Positions 10,101 to 18,820 of a stretch of 64,000 bases of DNA are shown piece after piece. A program made the translations under genes and the position numbers. The notes below the pieces were generated by a model. It saw nothing but the letters and a program-made list of their open reading frames with translations. It made no database searches and was not told where the DNA came from. This stretch comes from Nectonema munidae. Lineage: Eukaryota; Nematomorpha; Nectonematoida; Nectonematidae. How positions within the stretch are numbered: position 1 is the stretch's first letter; the number at the start of each line of letters is the position of its first letter. The stretch covers positions 1 through 64,000 of the forward strand of contig JAUIRK010000683.1 of the NCBI GenBank assembly GCA_030549495.1. The letters are read 5' to 3'.

Positions 10101-11438
10101 TTTTTTGCGTGTGTATATTTTGACAGTTTTTTAATAGCCAGATGCCCTTTCTGATGCAAACCATTTTGTATTCAGGATTGGAAACCGTTAGCCTCAACTT
10201 TAGAAAGTTTACACCAACAGGGCAGTTTTGGAGTTATCTTCTCCTATAAATCATTCTTGACCAAAACTTAATAGTTGATTCTACCCAAAGTTATAGTTTA
10301 CAGCACTTATTATTCTCTTTTCATCTCTACGATCACTTGGTTAGAAAGCAGATCTAAGGAGTTGCTGTCAGAGTCTACTTGAGGCGCTTGTCTTATTAAG
10401 AGGCATTTCTAGAAGAATAAGAGGTTATCTCTATCCGCTGGCACGGCGTTAACAGTATTGGAGCCAATGCTTACAGAAAAAGTAGTGGTGAGCTTATAAA
10501 ACAGGCTTAAAATTAAGTTACATTAGAAGAGTGAAAGGTAATTGTCATCTTTGATGATCCGGCTCACTCCACGATGCTGGGATCAATCATGGCCGTTCAA
10601 ATGGAATGATGATGATCATTGAGTTTACGTAGTTTGTTTTCACTTTCGGAATTATCAAATCTGATTGATTATGTTAAATTATTTTACCTTCCATTTTACT
10701 TTTAACTTTGCTAGTATCTTGTCTGTATTTCTCATTCGTATTTTTGGATTTGACAAATTTGGAATTTTTATTCAACCCATTTATGTCATAAATCGATACA
10801 TTTTCCAACAATCATATTGACGGATCAATATGTGAATACTAGTTTTGCGTCTACTCAAAGATTTTAAGTCCAATTGTTTCAAGTTGAATTTATTGTATAC
10901 TTTAACATTTTAAGGCATATAGCTTTTTGAAAATGAATTCTCTGCTTATCTCTTTCAATGAGTTCTTATATGAAAGCAAGACGATTTTTAATTTTTGGGG
11001 CACAACTGTCTCATTGGGGCTGAAAGGGGCCCGGCTCTATATATGCAAATTGCTTCGGCTCTGGCTCGGAAGCTCCGATTCCAACAATACTGCATAATTT
11101 CTTCATGCCACCCACCACCCAAATCGTATACCTCGCACTCTACACTTACTTTTCCACATTTCCCACTAGACTGTACGGGCTTGTGCAATTCCAACTCTGT
11201 CCAAATACTCTCAAACCATCTCCACCACCTACTTACCCACTTCTTCATCACAAACAACGCGAGCAACCGCAAAAAGAGTGTTCTCCAGGACCTAACCAAA
11301 ATCTTCTCATCGTGCTTCGTCAAAGTCAATCAAGCGTACATCTCCACTCTTTCCGCCTTTCGCAGTGAGAACCCCTTCTTAGACTTTCCTCCTCTACACA
11401 ACGAACTCTTTGCTGTTGACTGTGCTGATGCCAACTAA
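1129..11438 (+). CDS. HR3: HR3/ROR/NHR-23-type nuclear receptor (NR1F), gene span, 5' end outside window
   Basis: A ligand-regulated or orphan transcription factor acting in the nucleus. In insects and nematodes the NR1F group controls moulting and developmental timing; that is family knowledge, not shown here. The sequence gives five exons: 1129-1196 (end of second zinc finger), 3734-about 3873 (C-terminal extension of the DNA-binding domain), 5788-6327 (hinge), 7658-7938, 8796-9069 and 11170-11438 (ligand-binding domain, stop TAA at 11436-11438). Every resolved junction has GT/AG and matching phase; only the 3' end of the second exon and the start of the hinge exon are ambiguous. Diagnostic residues are [24 protein letters not shown] (joined across the first intron), DDQILLLK and the terminal FPPLHNELF. 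The first zinc finger is not visible in 1-1128, so it lies upstream. The DNA-binding extension is well conserved, while the ligand-binding domain is much more diverged. Confidence 0.9.
1282..1386. repeat. 105-bp palindromic MITE, copy 1
   Basis: Inverted ends: TTTAGTACCAATGTTCGCAA at the left and its near-complement ending in GGGAACATTTGTACTAAA at the right, with about 30 paired bases. A second copy lies at 4512-4607. Both are in introns of the HR3-like gene. No target duplication could be separated from the palindrome itself. Confidence 0.6.
1429..1560. repeat. Poly-G MITE with hAT-type end
   Basis: Begins CAGTGGCGGATCCAGAAATT, then a run of G (1456-1468), then a body shared with the copies at 21264 and 21477 (gcaattttgctaa.agtct; agaatacgacagctgtatta). 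The left end has the CA(G/T)TG start common in hAT-type elements. The right end was not found. Confidence 0.6.
1561..3733. other. Intron of the HR3-like gene
   Basis: AT-rich intron with a SINE copy at 2868-3015 and a pair of self-complementary TTCCCATATGGGAA-like sites at about 3165 and 3458. Nothing else was recognised. Confidence 0.4.
2868..3015 (-). repeat. tRNA-type SINE, copy 1 (near full length)
   Basis: Read on the minus strand: a tRNA-like head with A-box-like GGTTAGATGCTGG and B-box GGTTCGATCCC, then a body ending ...ACACCCCAGGTGCC and the tail CTTTACCTTTA. The same unit recurs at 5075, 32661, 33070, 37210, 45827, 57930 and 58915. All copies lie in this orientation. Confidence 0.8.
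3734..3873 (+). CDS. HR3: HR3-like receptor exon: DNA-binding-domain extension (T/A box) and start of hinge
   Basis: Acceptor ...tttttgaag at 3732-3733. It encodes [18 protein letters not shown] and then [12 protein letters not shown], which matches the NR1F extension that contacts the 5' flank of the response element. After about residue 30 it becomes Ser/Asn-rich. The open frame runs to 4023, so the right boundary is not certain. The best-looking donor (AAA|gttagt, 3874) is phase 0 and would pair with an acceptor before 5826. Pairing with the acceptor before 5788 needs a phase-1 donor instead. Extra exons between 4.0 and 5.7 kb cannot be excluded. Confidence 0.85.
4512..4607. repeat. Palindromic MITE, copy 2
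   Basis: Shares with 1282-1386 the left arm AATGTTC.CAAAGGAAA, the core (GAACTCTTGT; ATATAGAT.ACT) and the right arm GTTGTCTGCGTT then CC(T/C)TTG...ACATT. Confidence 0.6.
5075..5162 (-). repeat. tRNA-type SINE, partial copy 2
   Basis: Retains the body (ggggtgttttcatcgagaag) and part of the tRNA-like head. The B-box has lost bases and the A-box side is missing. Confidence 0.7.
5788..6327 (+). CDS. HR3: HR3-like receptor exon: low-complexity hinge
   Basis: Open frame ending at a strong donor (TCA G|gtaaga, phase 1). The composition is Ser/Pro/Thr-rich, followed by a poly-Asn tract (about six consecutive Asn with further Asn clusters) and a Gly/Val-rich stretch. No folded domain is visible, as expected for the hinge between DNA- and ligand-binding domains. 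Two acceptors are possible: before 5788 (phase 1) or before 5826 (phase 0, after a good pyrimidine tract). The local GC content and CA-rich codons stand out against the AT-rich introns. The receptor hinge is usually poorly conserved, so this exon is assigned by frame continuity with the exon at 7658 rather than by similarity. Confidence 0.75.
6953..7142. mobile_element. 190-bp foldback MITE with tandem-repeat arms
   Basis: An almost complete palindrome: starts ATGCATATATAGCATTTTTA and ends in the complement (TAAAAATGGTATATATGCAT). Each arm is made of about 20-bp units of the form aaaaagacgaattagattt. The same outer ends and unit type bound the composite transposon at 41263-45131, so this is a likely deletion derivative of that family. 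Confidence 0.7.
7541..7632. repeat. Direct tandem duplication
   Basis: Two copies of a roughly 48-bp unit (GGAATTCTGTTTTAGCCAAT; caattctttcc; tttttgttaaaattt) with few differences, 20 bp before the exon at 7658. Recent slippage or end-joining duplication. Confidence 0.7.
7658..7938 (+). CDS. HR3: HR3-like receptor exon: ligand-binding domain helices 1-5
   Basis: Acceptor ...ttgaatag and donor CAG|gtaagc; phase 1 in, phase 0 out, 93 full codons. The pattern [18 protein letters not shown] then [10 protein letters not shown] corresponds to helix 3 and the following loop of nuclear receptors (family form W..... L....Q.VVEFAKR.PGF). It runs straight into LYQ|DDQ, the signature split by the next intron. 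An HP/P-rich insert of about 25 residues between helix 1 and helix 3 looks lineage-specific. A pure (attc)n microsatellite begins 27 bp into the following intron. Confidence 0.9.
7939..8795. other. Intron with (attc)n microsatellite
   Basis: A tract of about 12 attc/cattc units at 7965-8016 just after the donor. The rest is AT-rich and shows no repeat. Confidence 0.6.
8796..9069 (+). CDS. HR3: HR3-like receptor exon: ligand-binding domain signature and helices 5-8
   Basis: Acceptor ...ccctctttag, donor GTG G|gtaagg; phase 0 in, phase 1 out. It opens with [15 protein letters not shown], the nuclear-receptor DDQ..LLK signature in the form used by HR3/ROR. Helices 6 to 8 follow ([18 protein letters not shown], then [20 protein letters not shown]). 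GC content is well above the flanking introns. The leftover G combines with AC of the final exon to give VLLSVDCTGL, equivalent to the usual LS(P)DRPGL between helices 8 and 9. Confidence 0.92.
9070..11169. other. Intron of the HR3-like gene with degenerate repeated pieces
   Basis: Two phrase pairs recur: cacttagcatgga at 9162 and 9835, and ggttcttaagctgccatcc-like sequence at 9660 and 10000. They suggest an old partial duplication. At 10126-10160 the minus strand reads TCAGAAAGGGCATCTGGC, a motif also in the SINE at 17431. No exon was seen here. Confidence 0.4.
11170..11438 (+). CDS. HR3: HR3-like receptor last exon: helices 9-12 with AF-2
   Basis: Acceptor ...cacatttcccactag after a long pyrimidine tract. 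It starts in phase 1 and ends at TAA 11436-11438. It encodes the helix 9/10 region ([35 protein letters not shown]) and ends with [27 protein letters not shown] is the usual run-up plus activation helix (LxxELF), so a ligand- or constitutively driven AF-2 is probably kept. An open frame extends left to about 10995, but only the 11170 start fits the phase of the exon ending at 9069 and the conserved D..GL motif. Confidence 0.9.
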
Positions 11439-14400
11439 GCTTTGGAGTGAAAGGGGGTGGTAGTGCTGCTTCGAGCCGTGTTCTTTCCCCTTTTTTCTCT
11501 GTCTCCTACCTCATCTAAGCAGGGATGCGTTCAAAATGCAATATTTTTTTATATACTTTTGTCTATCGTATTCATTCATTTTGTTGTTAATATCCATGAT
11601 AATACGCCCTCGCACACACTCATTCTCGTGTGTGAGTGATCTCTTCTGTGCATATATCGGTATACCTTCTCCGGTTTGATTGTTACTTGAAACATTTTCC
11701 CATATACATCCGCATATATATATATATATATACATATACATAAATCGATTGTTTAATAATTGATATACATAAATTGATTAATTAAATTACTATCCTTGTT
11801 TAAAACAGGCTTTTTATTTTATTCTTATTATTATCATTATTAATCAGCCAATGCATGCCTTCATTACCACTTTTTGTCTCTACAAATTTTCTAAATCACT
11901 TTATATTAATGCAAATTTTTAAATCATAAATCTATAATATTACATTTTTAAATAAATTTTATGACACCACCCACGTTAGCTCTTCTTCTTCTTCTTCTTC
12001 TTGCCCTGCTCACAATGTGCTTTACATTGTTACAAAGTGGAAATTGTATTTACTTCAGTCAAAAAATTCAAGTATAAATGTTCTTTTTTTAATAATTTTT
12101 TTAAACTCAACATTCAGAGGTCTGGGGTTCAAGTCGTAGCCGAGGCAAATTATTTTCAGGAACTTAATTCTAAAAGACATTTTGTGTGAGTGAATTTTAA
12201 CGCTGAAGATTTCGACATTATGTTATTACTACGCTACTATACATAAAGCACAACATATTGTGTTTCTACAACTATTTTTAAAATTTAGTTCCAATTAAAT
12301 TTTTGTGTTTGGCTTATCTTACTCGAGTGATCAAATTTTATTTCATTTAACTTTTCAAAACTGATTTCAATTTTCCGTAGTTTTATTTTTGAAACTTGGA
12401 AATACGAGTAGGGTGAATTGGCCTGTCTAGTTTTTTTAATATTGAGATGAGGATAAGTAAAAATAACACATCGATATTCAAGATATTTTTAGGTTTTAGT
12501 CTAACAAAATGATTTCATTCAATTAATAGCCAAAAATTTTCAAATTTTTTTGCAATTAAAAATTAATCTTAAAGTTTACCATTTTTAAAATGTGATTACT
12601 GATTACACCTAATGAAAACGAGTATTAATTTCAAAGCACTTCCGTGAAGGATAGAACTTCGCTTATTTTGTTTAACAACATAAATTTATAATATAACAAT
12701 CTGTTAATTTTTTGTGTTCTTTTTAGATACAGTCAGCTATCACTAATAATTCAGAATGCTTGGGATTCTGCTCTTCCGAATTAGTAGTGGTTTTTCCAGT
12801 TTAGAGATCCCTATTTTAATAAAAAAAAAGCACACTTTGCTTACTCAATTTCTCTCAGTATAAACTTGACTCGAACTAAAATACAATGTCAGTTTTAATA
12901 CTAAAAGTACAACAAAAAAATTATTGCTCATTAGAATTTGTAAGTTAATTTTCAGATGTACGGATTCTACTGGGTGTAGACAATTTTTTAGCATTTCTTT
13001 TAAACTTATTATTTTAGGTGCTTTGGTCTTTCTCCAATTAGTTGTTCTTGCAAGATATAGAGACTCATTACTTCTTCTTCATTTGCGAAACTTTTGTTTT
13101 CTAAACCTTCAAGAAGCTCATTTGTTAATTGCTTCAATAATTTTTCTAAATTAAAGATACCTGGAATAATCAAAGTGCTAGATTAACGAAGGTCCGTATT
13201 AGTGATTTTAGTCAACTGTATTTAATTAGTTTTCCCAGAAAACTGGTCGTTTCGTTTTCTCATTTTTTTAACTTTATAAAAAATGTTACTAAATTTTTGG
13301 GGTTGAAAAATTTAAAAATGACTAGTAGAATATGAAAAGGTAATTCTGACGTTTTCCGATACTCTTGTGGTAGTTATATTTCAAAGGAATAAAATGTCAT
13401 ATAACAAAGGAGCGACAAATTTGAACACTTTATTTAAATCGAGCAAAAACACGTCTTTCTTCTTTTCTCTTCAGCTTACTACAATGGAAAGGAGGATATG
13501 AAAACATATTGCAGGAAGAAATGGGTAAAGTGTTATTATGATGTTTATATATTTTTTGTGTATTGAATATGTTGATATATTTGTGTATTTCAACTCAATG
13601 AGTCAAATTTAAGTCACGGGGAAAGCAGAGGAAACGAATTTAAAAAGCTTAAATCTTTAGTAATGATTTTATTATGTTTATTTTTATTGTAGTAAGCTGA
13701 AGAGAATAGACGAAAGACGTGTCTTTTTTTGCTCGCTTTAAAAAAAGTGTTAATATTTCAAAGAATCAAGCTTAACATATACGATTCCTTGTCAAAGAAT
13801 GCAGAGTAAAGCAATGCAAGTGGTTGTGATTTTCAATATTGCGAAAATTTGTGGGATTCTTCTTAGAGTTATGACGTGAGCTTGGATTAAACTCTCTTGA
13901 GTCTTTTTTGCCAATTTGAAAAAATAGAAAATCTTTTCTTAAGCCACCTTTTAGGCGCAATAGTTTAAATGAATCACAAGATAAAGTTCGTCTTCCAAAT
14001 GTTACACTCAAAAAGATGCCTGAAAGGTTTAATTCATTTTTTTGATCTTGGCTATTTTTGTTTACAGCATCTACCATTTTGAAAATGAAGGGGATTTGGG
14101 AGGAAAAAACAAAGCTACATTTTGAGTCCATATGTTGAGATATAAACTTTGGAGGGAAAATGATGTGTCATAAATAATAATGTAATAAATAAGCATGAAA
14201 AATCAAATACTATTAAACCATTAAGGCACCGGATTTTGAAAATCAATCATCTTTGTATAGCTTAAAGCAAACCACTTGTTTCATGCTACACTCGTTTCCC
14301 TTTTGTCATGAAAGTGTTTTAAAGAGTTTTACAACATAACCTAGAAGTTAGCAACATGTTATATAAAACTTTATAGAAGTCTTGTTTTCCATGGTCAAAA

Positions 14401-15196
14401 TTGTTTACTTCTACTTTTTATTTTTTTTAATTGGAGTTATTTAAGTATTTACAAAAGAAAAAAAAGATTTTTAAAGAATGGAATATTTAAGCAAACATAA
14501 AAAAAATACTCAAATTTCCCTAAAGAAAATTTTTTTTATTCAATCGCAATTCAAGAAACTAAAAAAAATTTAACTAATAAAAATTAATTAAAAAAAATTA
14601 AAAGCTTTTGAGATGGTAAGCCGAGGTTAACTCTACTCAGGAAATGTTTGAAGTAAGCTTTGAACACCAGCGTAAAACCCTTGTTACAAGAAATGAACAT
14701 CCTTTGTTTCAAATACCGCAAAGTTCGGCGTATAAGACCTCTTTTCATAACCAAAATTGAGTTCTAAATTTGAAAGGGGTCTTTCAAAGTTGTCGTGTGC
14801 GGACAGAATGTCGAAAGACAGTGTAGAAATATAGAGTGTCTAATGGACTAAGTGTCGAACAGACAATGATAAAGACAAAGGGAAGATAAATGATAAACGA
14901 TAAATGATCATGGAAGAGAAAATAAAGTATTCATTTATTTATTTATCATAATTTACATCTATTTTTCAGTCTGTTAGAGATTTAGTCACCAATTAACTTC
15001 CTTCAAAATTTAAAAGTTTCTATAAATTTCCATGAGAAAATCATTATTTGGTAAAATAATCTAAATTAAATTAAAATGAGTATCGTTTGAAGGTATTTTC
15101 AGTTTATTCATAAATGCTATCATAATTTCTTATTAATTCTAGCTTACCCAATTACCCTTAAAATTGTCTCGTCTTAAAAGAAGATCGGTGAAGCAG
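11439..15196. other. 3' flank of the HR3-like gene; non-coding
   Basis: The 3' UTR is expected to start here. A possible AATAAA lies far downstream at about 11949 and none is near the stop, so the transcript end is not placed. Microsatellites: (ta)n near 11717-11733 and (ctt)n at 11983-12003. The remaining AT-rich sequence gave no coding or repeat call. The open frames at 12.0, 12.9 and 13.8 kb look random. Confidence 0.4.
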
Positions 15197-16153
15197 CTTT
15201 TGAACTACAAGTGATCGAATTTTCTAAGGAAAATACAATTCATGCTACGGCAAAAAAATTAGATTTTACTCCCAAAATGGTGGGAGATTGGAAGAAACAA
15301 GAAGATATTTTAAAAGAATTACTTCACAAAAAATGCGCAATGAGAAGCGGCATAGCGCATTGGCCGGCCTATTTTGGAAGAAAATGTTTGAAATATGATA
15401 CGAGAGAGACGTCAGAATGGCTATGTAGTGAGTGACACAGAACCAAATTCCCTTTTTTGCGCTTCAATGAACAAAAGCAAACCAGGATAAAGCAAAGAGA
15501 TTTAAAGCTACTAAATCATGGTGTTATCGATCCATGAAAAGAAATAAATGACTTTGTGATTCGGCGAAAAACTAACATTGCACAGAAGCTGACAGAGGAG
15601 CTCGAAAGCAAATGTCCAATTTCAAAAGATTTGTGATAGATCAAGGCAAGAAGCCTAACTACCTACTCTCAAACATCGGAAACATGGATGAAACACCGAT
15701 GTATTTTGATATTGTTGGAAACCATTGTTCTGAAAACTACAGGCCACGAGAACTCGATTTACTCTTGTGTTAGCTTGCATGGCAGATGGTACGAAATTGC
15801 TAACCTATGGTCATTTTCTAGCGAAAGTCGATGCCGAAACTTTCTTTTTCCAAAGGAGTTTTTGTCCATGTTAATGCTAATGTATGGACGGATGAAGAGG
15901 GAATCAAGCTATCGCTTCAAAATGTTTGGAATAGAAGACCAAAGGCTTTCAAAAATTCCCGTAGCTTATTAGTATGGGATATGTTTAAGCCCCATTTGTC
16001 TACTGACACTAGGAGAAGATTAGCGACAAATAGAACTGACTTGGCTATTATTCCTGAAGGATTGACGTCTGTTTTGCAACCTCTAGACGTCTGTCTAAAT
16101 AAGCCCTAGATCATATGGGAGAGCAGGGAAATGAATGGCTAGTAAAATTGTAG
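15197..16153 (+). pseudogene. pogo-like DNA transposon transposase, broken
   Basis: Cut-and-paste transposase of the Tc1/mariner-pogo class. An N-terminal helix-turn-helix (KENTIHATAKKLDFTPKMVG, then DWKKQEDILKEL) is followed by a catalytic core with all three acidic positions still readable: NMDETPMYFDI near 15683, LLVWDMFKPHL near 15970 and LQPLDVCLNKP near 16080. The reading frame is interrupted by several stops and frameshifts (about eight), so it cannot make a full protein. The last readable residues are EQGNEWLVKL before TAG at about 16151. Terminal repeats were not identified. It lies just downstream of the convergent gene ending at 16395. Confidence 0.85.
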
Positions 16154-16306
16154 CCGGATATTCGGCCAAAAGGATATTTTCGGATAATATCGGGTTCATC
16201 CTTAAAATCGATTTGTTAAACAGTGCTACCCTCTTGACACAACGTTTACATTACCCATGGTGTGTGAGCGCGTGTGTTCAATGTCCAAATAAGTGTTATT
16301 ATGATA

Positions 16307-16312
16307 TTTATT
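16307..16312 (-). promoter_or_regulatory. Polyadenylation signal AATAAA of the charged-protein gene
   Basis: A TTTATT on the plus strand reads as AATAAA on the minus strand, about 85 bp past the TAA at 16395. Spacing fits a short 3' UTR. Confidence 0.5.
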
Positions 16313-16394
16313 AAAATGCATATAAAATAAAAAATGACTCTGAATGATTGATAGATATATTTTACACATATGTTATAGCGCGGCTAAATATTTG

Positions 16395-16553
16395 TTAGTT
16401 TATTTCGCGTTCTTCAAACTTCTCAAGGCTGCCGCCTTCTTCCATCTTTTCGACGTTTTCTTTTACCTCGGGCACAGCTTCTTCTGATGGTAGGGCATCT
16501 TTCAAGCTTTTCGTTTCTCCCTTCTCGGAGTCATTTTTGAATTGAAGCTTTGC
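16395..16553 (-). CDS. Highly charged protein, last exon
   Basis: Read on the minus strand: acceptor ...ttctgattcag, then AKLQFKNDSEKGETKSLKDA and a Glu/Lys-rich tail ending EEREIN and TAA (16395-16397). It is phase 0 with the donor of the exon at 18584-18820, giving ...KKEAED|AKLQ. A minus-strand AATAAA lies at 16312-16307, about 85 bp downstream of the stop. The protein is not recognised. Its Lys/Glu content suggests an extended or coiled, soluble polypeptide. Similar ORF-length low-complexity tails occur in nuclear and cytoskeletal proteins, so no function is given. Confidence 0.7.
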   Translation of the reverse strand, partial: AKLQFKNDSEKGETKSLKDALPSEEAVPEVKENVEKMEEGGSLEKFEEREIN

Positions 16554-16696
16554 CTGAATCAGAAGTAAGTTCATTTTATCGATAAATTATATTCAAATAT
16601 CTTAAATGTTTTATTTTTTAGGGATGTAAGTATCTATCGGAATTAATCGCACATTTTCAAGAATCTGGATCGCTGATGCTCTTTATTCAAGTTTAA

Positions 16697-16826
16697 CCCA
16701 TTAACGACCAATGTTCCTATTTTGGAACATAAGTAATTTCATCTTCGTCTGCTTTTTTAAATAATAATAAAAAAAAATGGTTGGGGTTTTTTTAAATTTT
16801 TTTTTTTTTTTTTGGTTTTAAAGGGG
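16697..16826. mobile_element. 130-bp TTAA-flanked MITE (piggyBac-like), copy 1
   Basis: Flanked on both sides by TTAA (16693-16696 and 16827-16830). Ends CCCATTAACGACCAATGTTC at the left and GGTTTTAAAGGGG at the right, i.e. inverted TTAACCC(A/C).TT termini. Insertion at TTAA is characteristic of piggyBac-type transposases. Copies 2 and 3 are at 37003 and 50267. Confidence 0.7.
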
Positions 16827-17140
16827 TTAAACTAAAATCCCATTTCAAAGTTTTGCTTTGCTTTTTGTGCTTATCTTTTTGCAGTGTTACGATTTCTATA
16901 TCTTTTCTATTTTAAGATTCAGTATTAACTAAAATTGGAAAAAGTATTACAAGAATTTTCTTGACTATTATTCCAATACAAACTGTTCTTCTTTACTTGT
17001 TTCCGTAACTATCGTAAAAAGGAAATTTAAAGTGTGCGCGTTTTCTCACTCGTCCCAGCTTCGAAGCAAGAAACCTCAACACAATTATATTTTGGTCTCT
17101 TTCTTCTTTCTATGCTTTATTTATGTTTATTAATCCCTAG

Positions 17141-17327
17141 CACTGGCGGATACAGAGGGGGGGGGGGGGTCACCTGGGCCTAGCCCCCCTCCCCTCTCTA
17201 TGAAGATGGAGAACGATGTGATAATGATCTTAGATATTCCATAATAAAAAAGTTACCAAGACGATGAAAAACAAAACTAGTATTTTTTAAAGTCATTGAC
17301 CCTATGGTCAATTTCTAGATCTAGCTA
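17141..17327. repeat. Poly-G/hAT-type MITE, subfamily B, right end degraded
   Basis: Begins CACTGGCGGATACAGAGGGG with a long G run. The body (gggcctagcccc; taatgatcttagatat; ccataataaaaaagtt; actagtattttttaaagt; atggtcaatttct) matches the better preserved copy at 54637-54878. Confidence 0.7.
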
Positions 17328-17430
17328 AAAAAAACTAACTCTTATAACCATTTTTTGGTGATTGTTAGCTACAAAGTATTAAGAATAATCCAAAATTCAG
17401 TAACAAACAATGTTGACGGTATATCACTCC

Positions 17431-17604
17431 ATGCCATGGTGGTTAGACCTCAGGGATCTCATTCCAAAGGTCTCGGGTTCGATTCCCGTTGTACCCGAAA
17501 TAGAATTTATTGTTCATGCCATTTGGTTGACGTCAGGAAGGGTATCCGGTCAAGAAATGCACCACGGTCCAAATAAAAAGTCCCACAAATGTGTGTGTGT
17601 GTGA
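17431..17604 (+). repeat. tRNA-type SINE, second family, with (TG)n tail
   Basis: Head with A-box-like GGTGGTTAGACCTCAGG and B-box GGTTCGATTCCCG, spaced as in a tRNA promoter. The body contains GACGTCAGGAAGGGTATCCG and the unit ends in (tg)n at 17589-17604. It is unrelated in body and tail to the family at 2868. The AGGAAGGGYATCCGG core resembles a motif I recall in many invertebrate SINE/LINE tails; I cannot name it precisely. Confidence 0.7.
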
Positions 17605-18583
17605 TAAGCACGTCTTACGCTGTGAATTCGGGAACAAAGGACGTTAAACGAAGTTTTTCTTTTATGCGATTATTTTGTTCATTTGGGTTGCAATTATACA
17701 CCTTACATTTCTGCATGCATACTTTTATAAAAGGTAGTTTTATCGTGATAAATTTTTTGATATGTTCTATTAGCCATTTTGAAGTAGCTTATACCAATTG
17801 CTTTGTTGTTCGTTATTGGATTAGATTTTTGATTTGTTGATTTGATTAATTATTTTTTCTATATATATATTTAATTAGTTCGTTTGTAAATAATTAGTTA
17901 ATTTTAGGTCAATATATTGTATATCAATTCGCCTTGAAAAGGCTAGACCCATAATAAAAGGTCCATGGCTGTGTCTCAGGGGGTCCGTGAACAGTTTTTA
18001 TTTTGCAAAAAAAATATGAGAGAAAATAGTCAGCAAATGTACACATCTAAAAATAAGTGAAACAAAAAGCAAACTTTTAATTAAAGTTGGAATGAATAGG
18101 AAGCGCTGGCTTTGTTTCGTTTTCTTCCTAAAAAATGTTATAGTATTTTATTGTTTATACCGGAAGGTATAAACTCTCGACGGCGCAATATCTTATTTCT
18201 CATTGTCCAAAATTAAATACTTTTTAACTTTTCCCATATGTTATTTTAAATATATATGAGCAACGAATGGCAAAAATATCGAGATGGAAAATTTCGTCTC
18301 AGAAAACTGCATCTAATTCAAGCATGGCTTAACAGTTTAGCGAGCGGTATAGCCAAATGAGAGAACCAGTTTACTGAGAACGAATGAAAACGTCACAAAA
18401 TTTTATGTCTCAATTAATCTGAAGCTATTTTGGAGGACATGAATCGCATATCGGTAGTTAGAACTGCCTTTTCAAATTTATTTTGGCATGGTTTCGTCAG
18501 CAGCATCACGCATCCTCCCTGAGAATGCGGACTTTTGCGAAGGATTAATTTTTTCAGCGGGAAAAAGATTTCAAAGCACTCAC

Positions 18584-18820
18584 ATCTTCTGCCTCCTTCT
18601 TCGCAACGCGATCCTTGTCATTGCCTAGATCTTCAAATTCCTTGCTCTTTTTGCGCGACAACTTCTTCTTCAACATCATGAACTTTTCATCCATTTTGTC
18701 GAGAACGTCTTTCGAAAATTCGCCCACCGGATTTTCTTTGCTACCTCCCCCTGTCTTCGCCTTGGCATCCTTTCCGCCTTTTGAGTCTTCTTCTTTGATC
18801 GCTTTCTTCACTTCTTCGTT
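18584..18820 (-). CDS. Highly charged protein, penultimate exon
   Basis: Minus-strand exon of 79 codons between acceptor ...ttctgcattag and donor GAT|gtgagt, phase 0 at both ends. It encodes NEEVKKAIKEEDSKGGKDAK, a short GGGS linker, then DVLDKMDEKFMMLKKKLSRK and KSKEFEDLGNDKDRVAKKEA. Lys, Glu and Asp make up about half of the residues, and heptad-like spacing in the middle suggests a short coiled coil. It joins in frame to 16553-16395. The first exons must lie at higher coordinates and were not recognised. Local GC is raised relative to the flanks, which supports real coding sequence. Confidence 0.7.

Larger units (their letters stand above)
16554..18583. other. Intron of the charged-protein gene, filled with three mobile elements
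   Basis: Donor gtgagt (minus, 18583) and acceptor ...gattcag (minus, 16554). Inside lie the TTAA element at 16697-16826, a poly-G MITE at 17141-17327 and a SINE at 17431-17604. All three are intronic insertions. Confidence 0.6.

Noticed and set aside
10995-11169. The leftward part of the open frame before 11170 as exon sequence
   Set aside because: No AG in the needed phase opens it, and the conserved LS.D..GL motif is formed only by starting at 11170.
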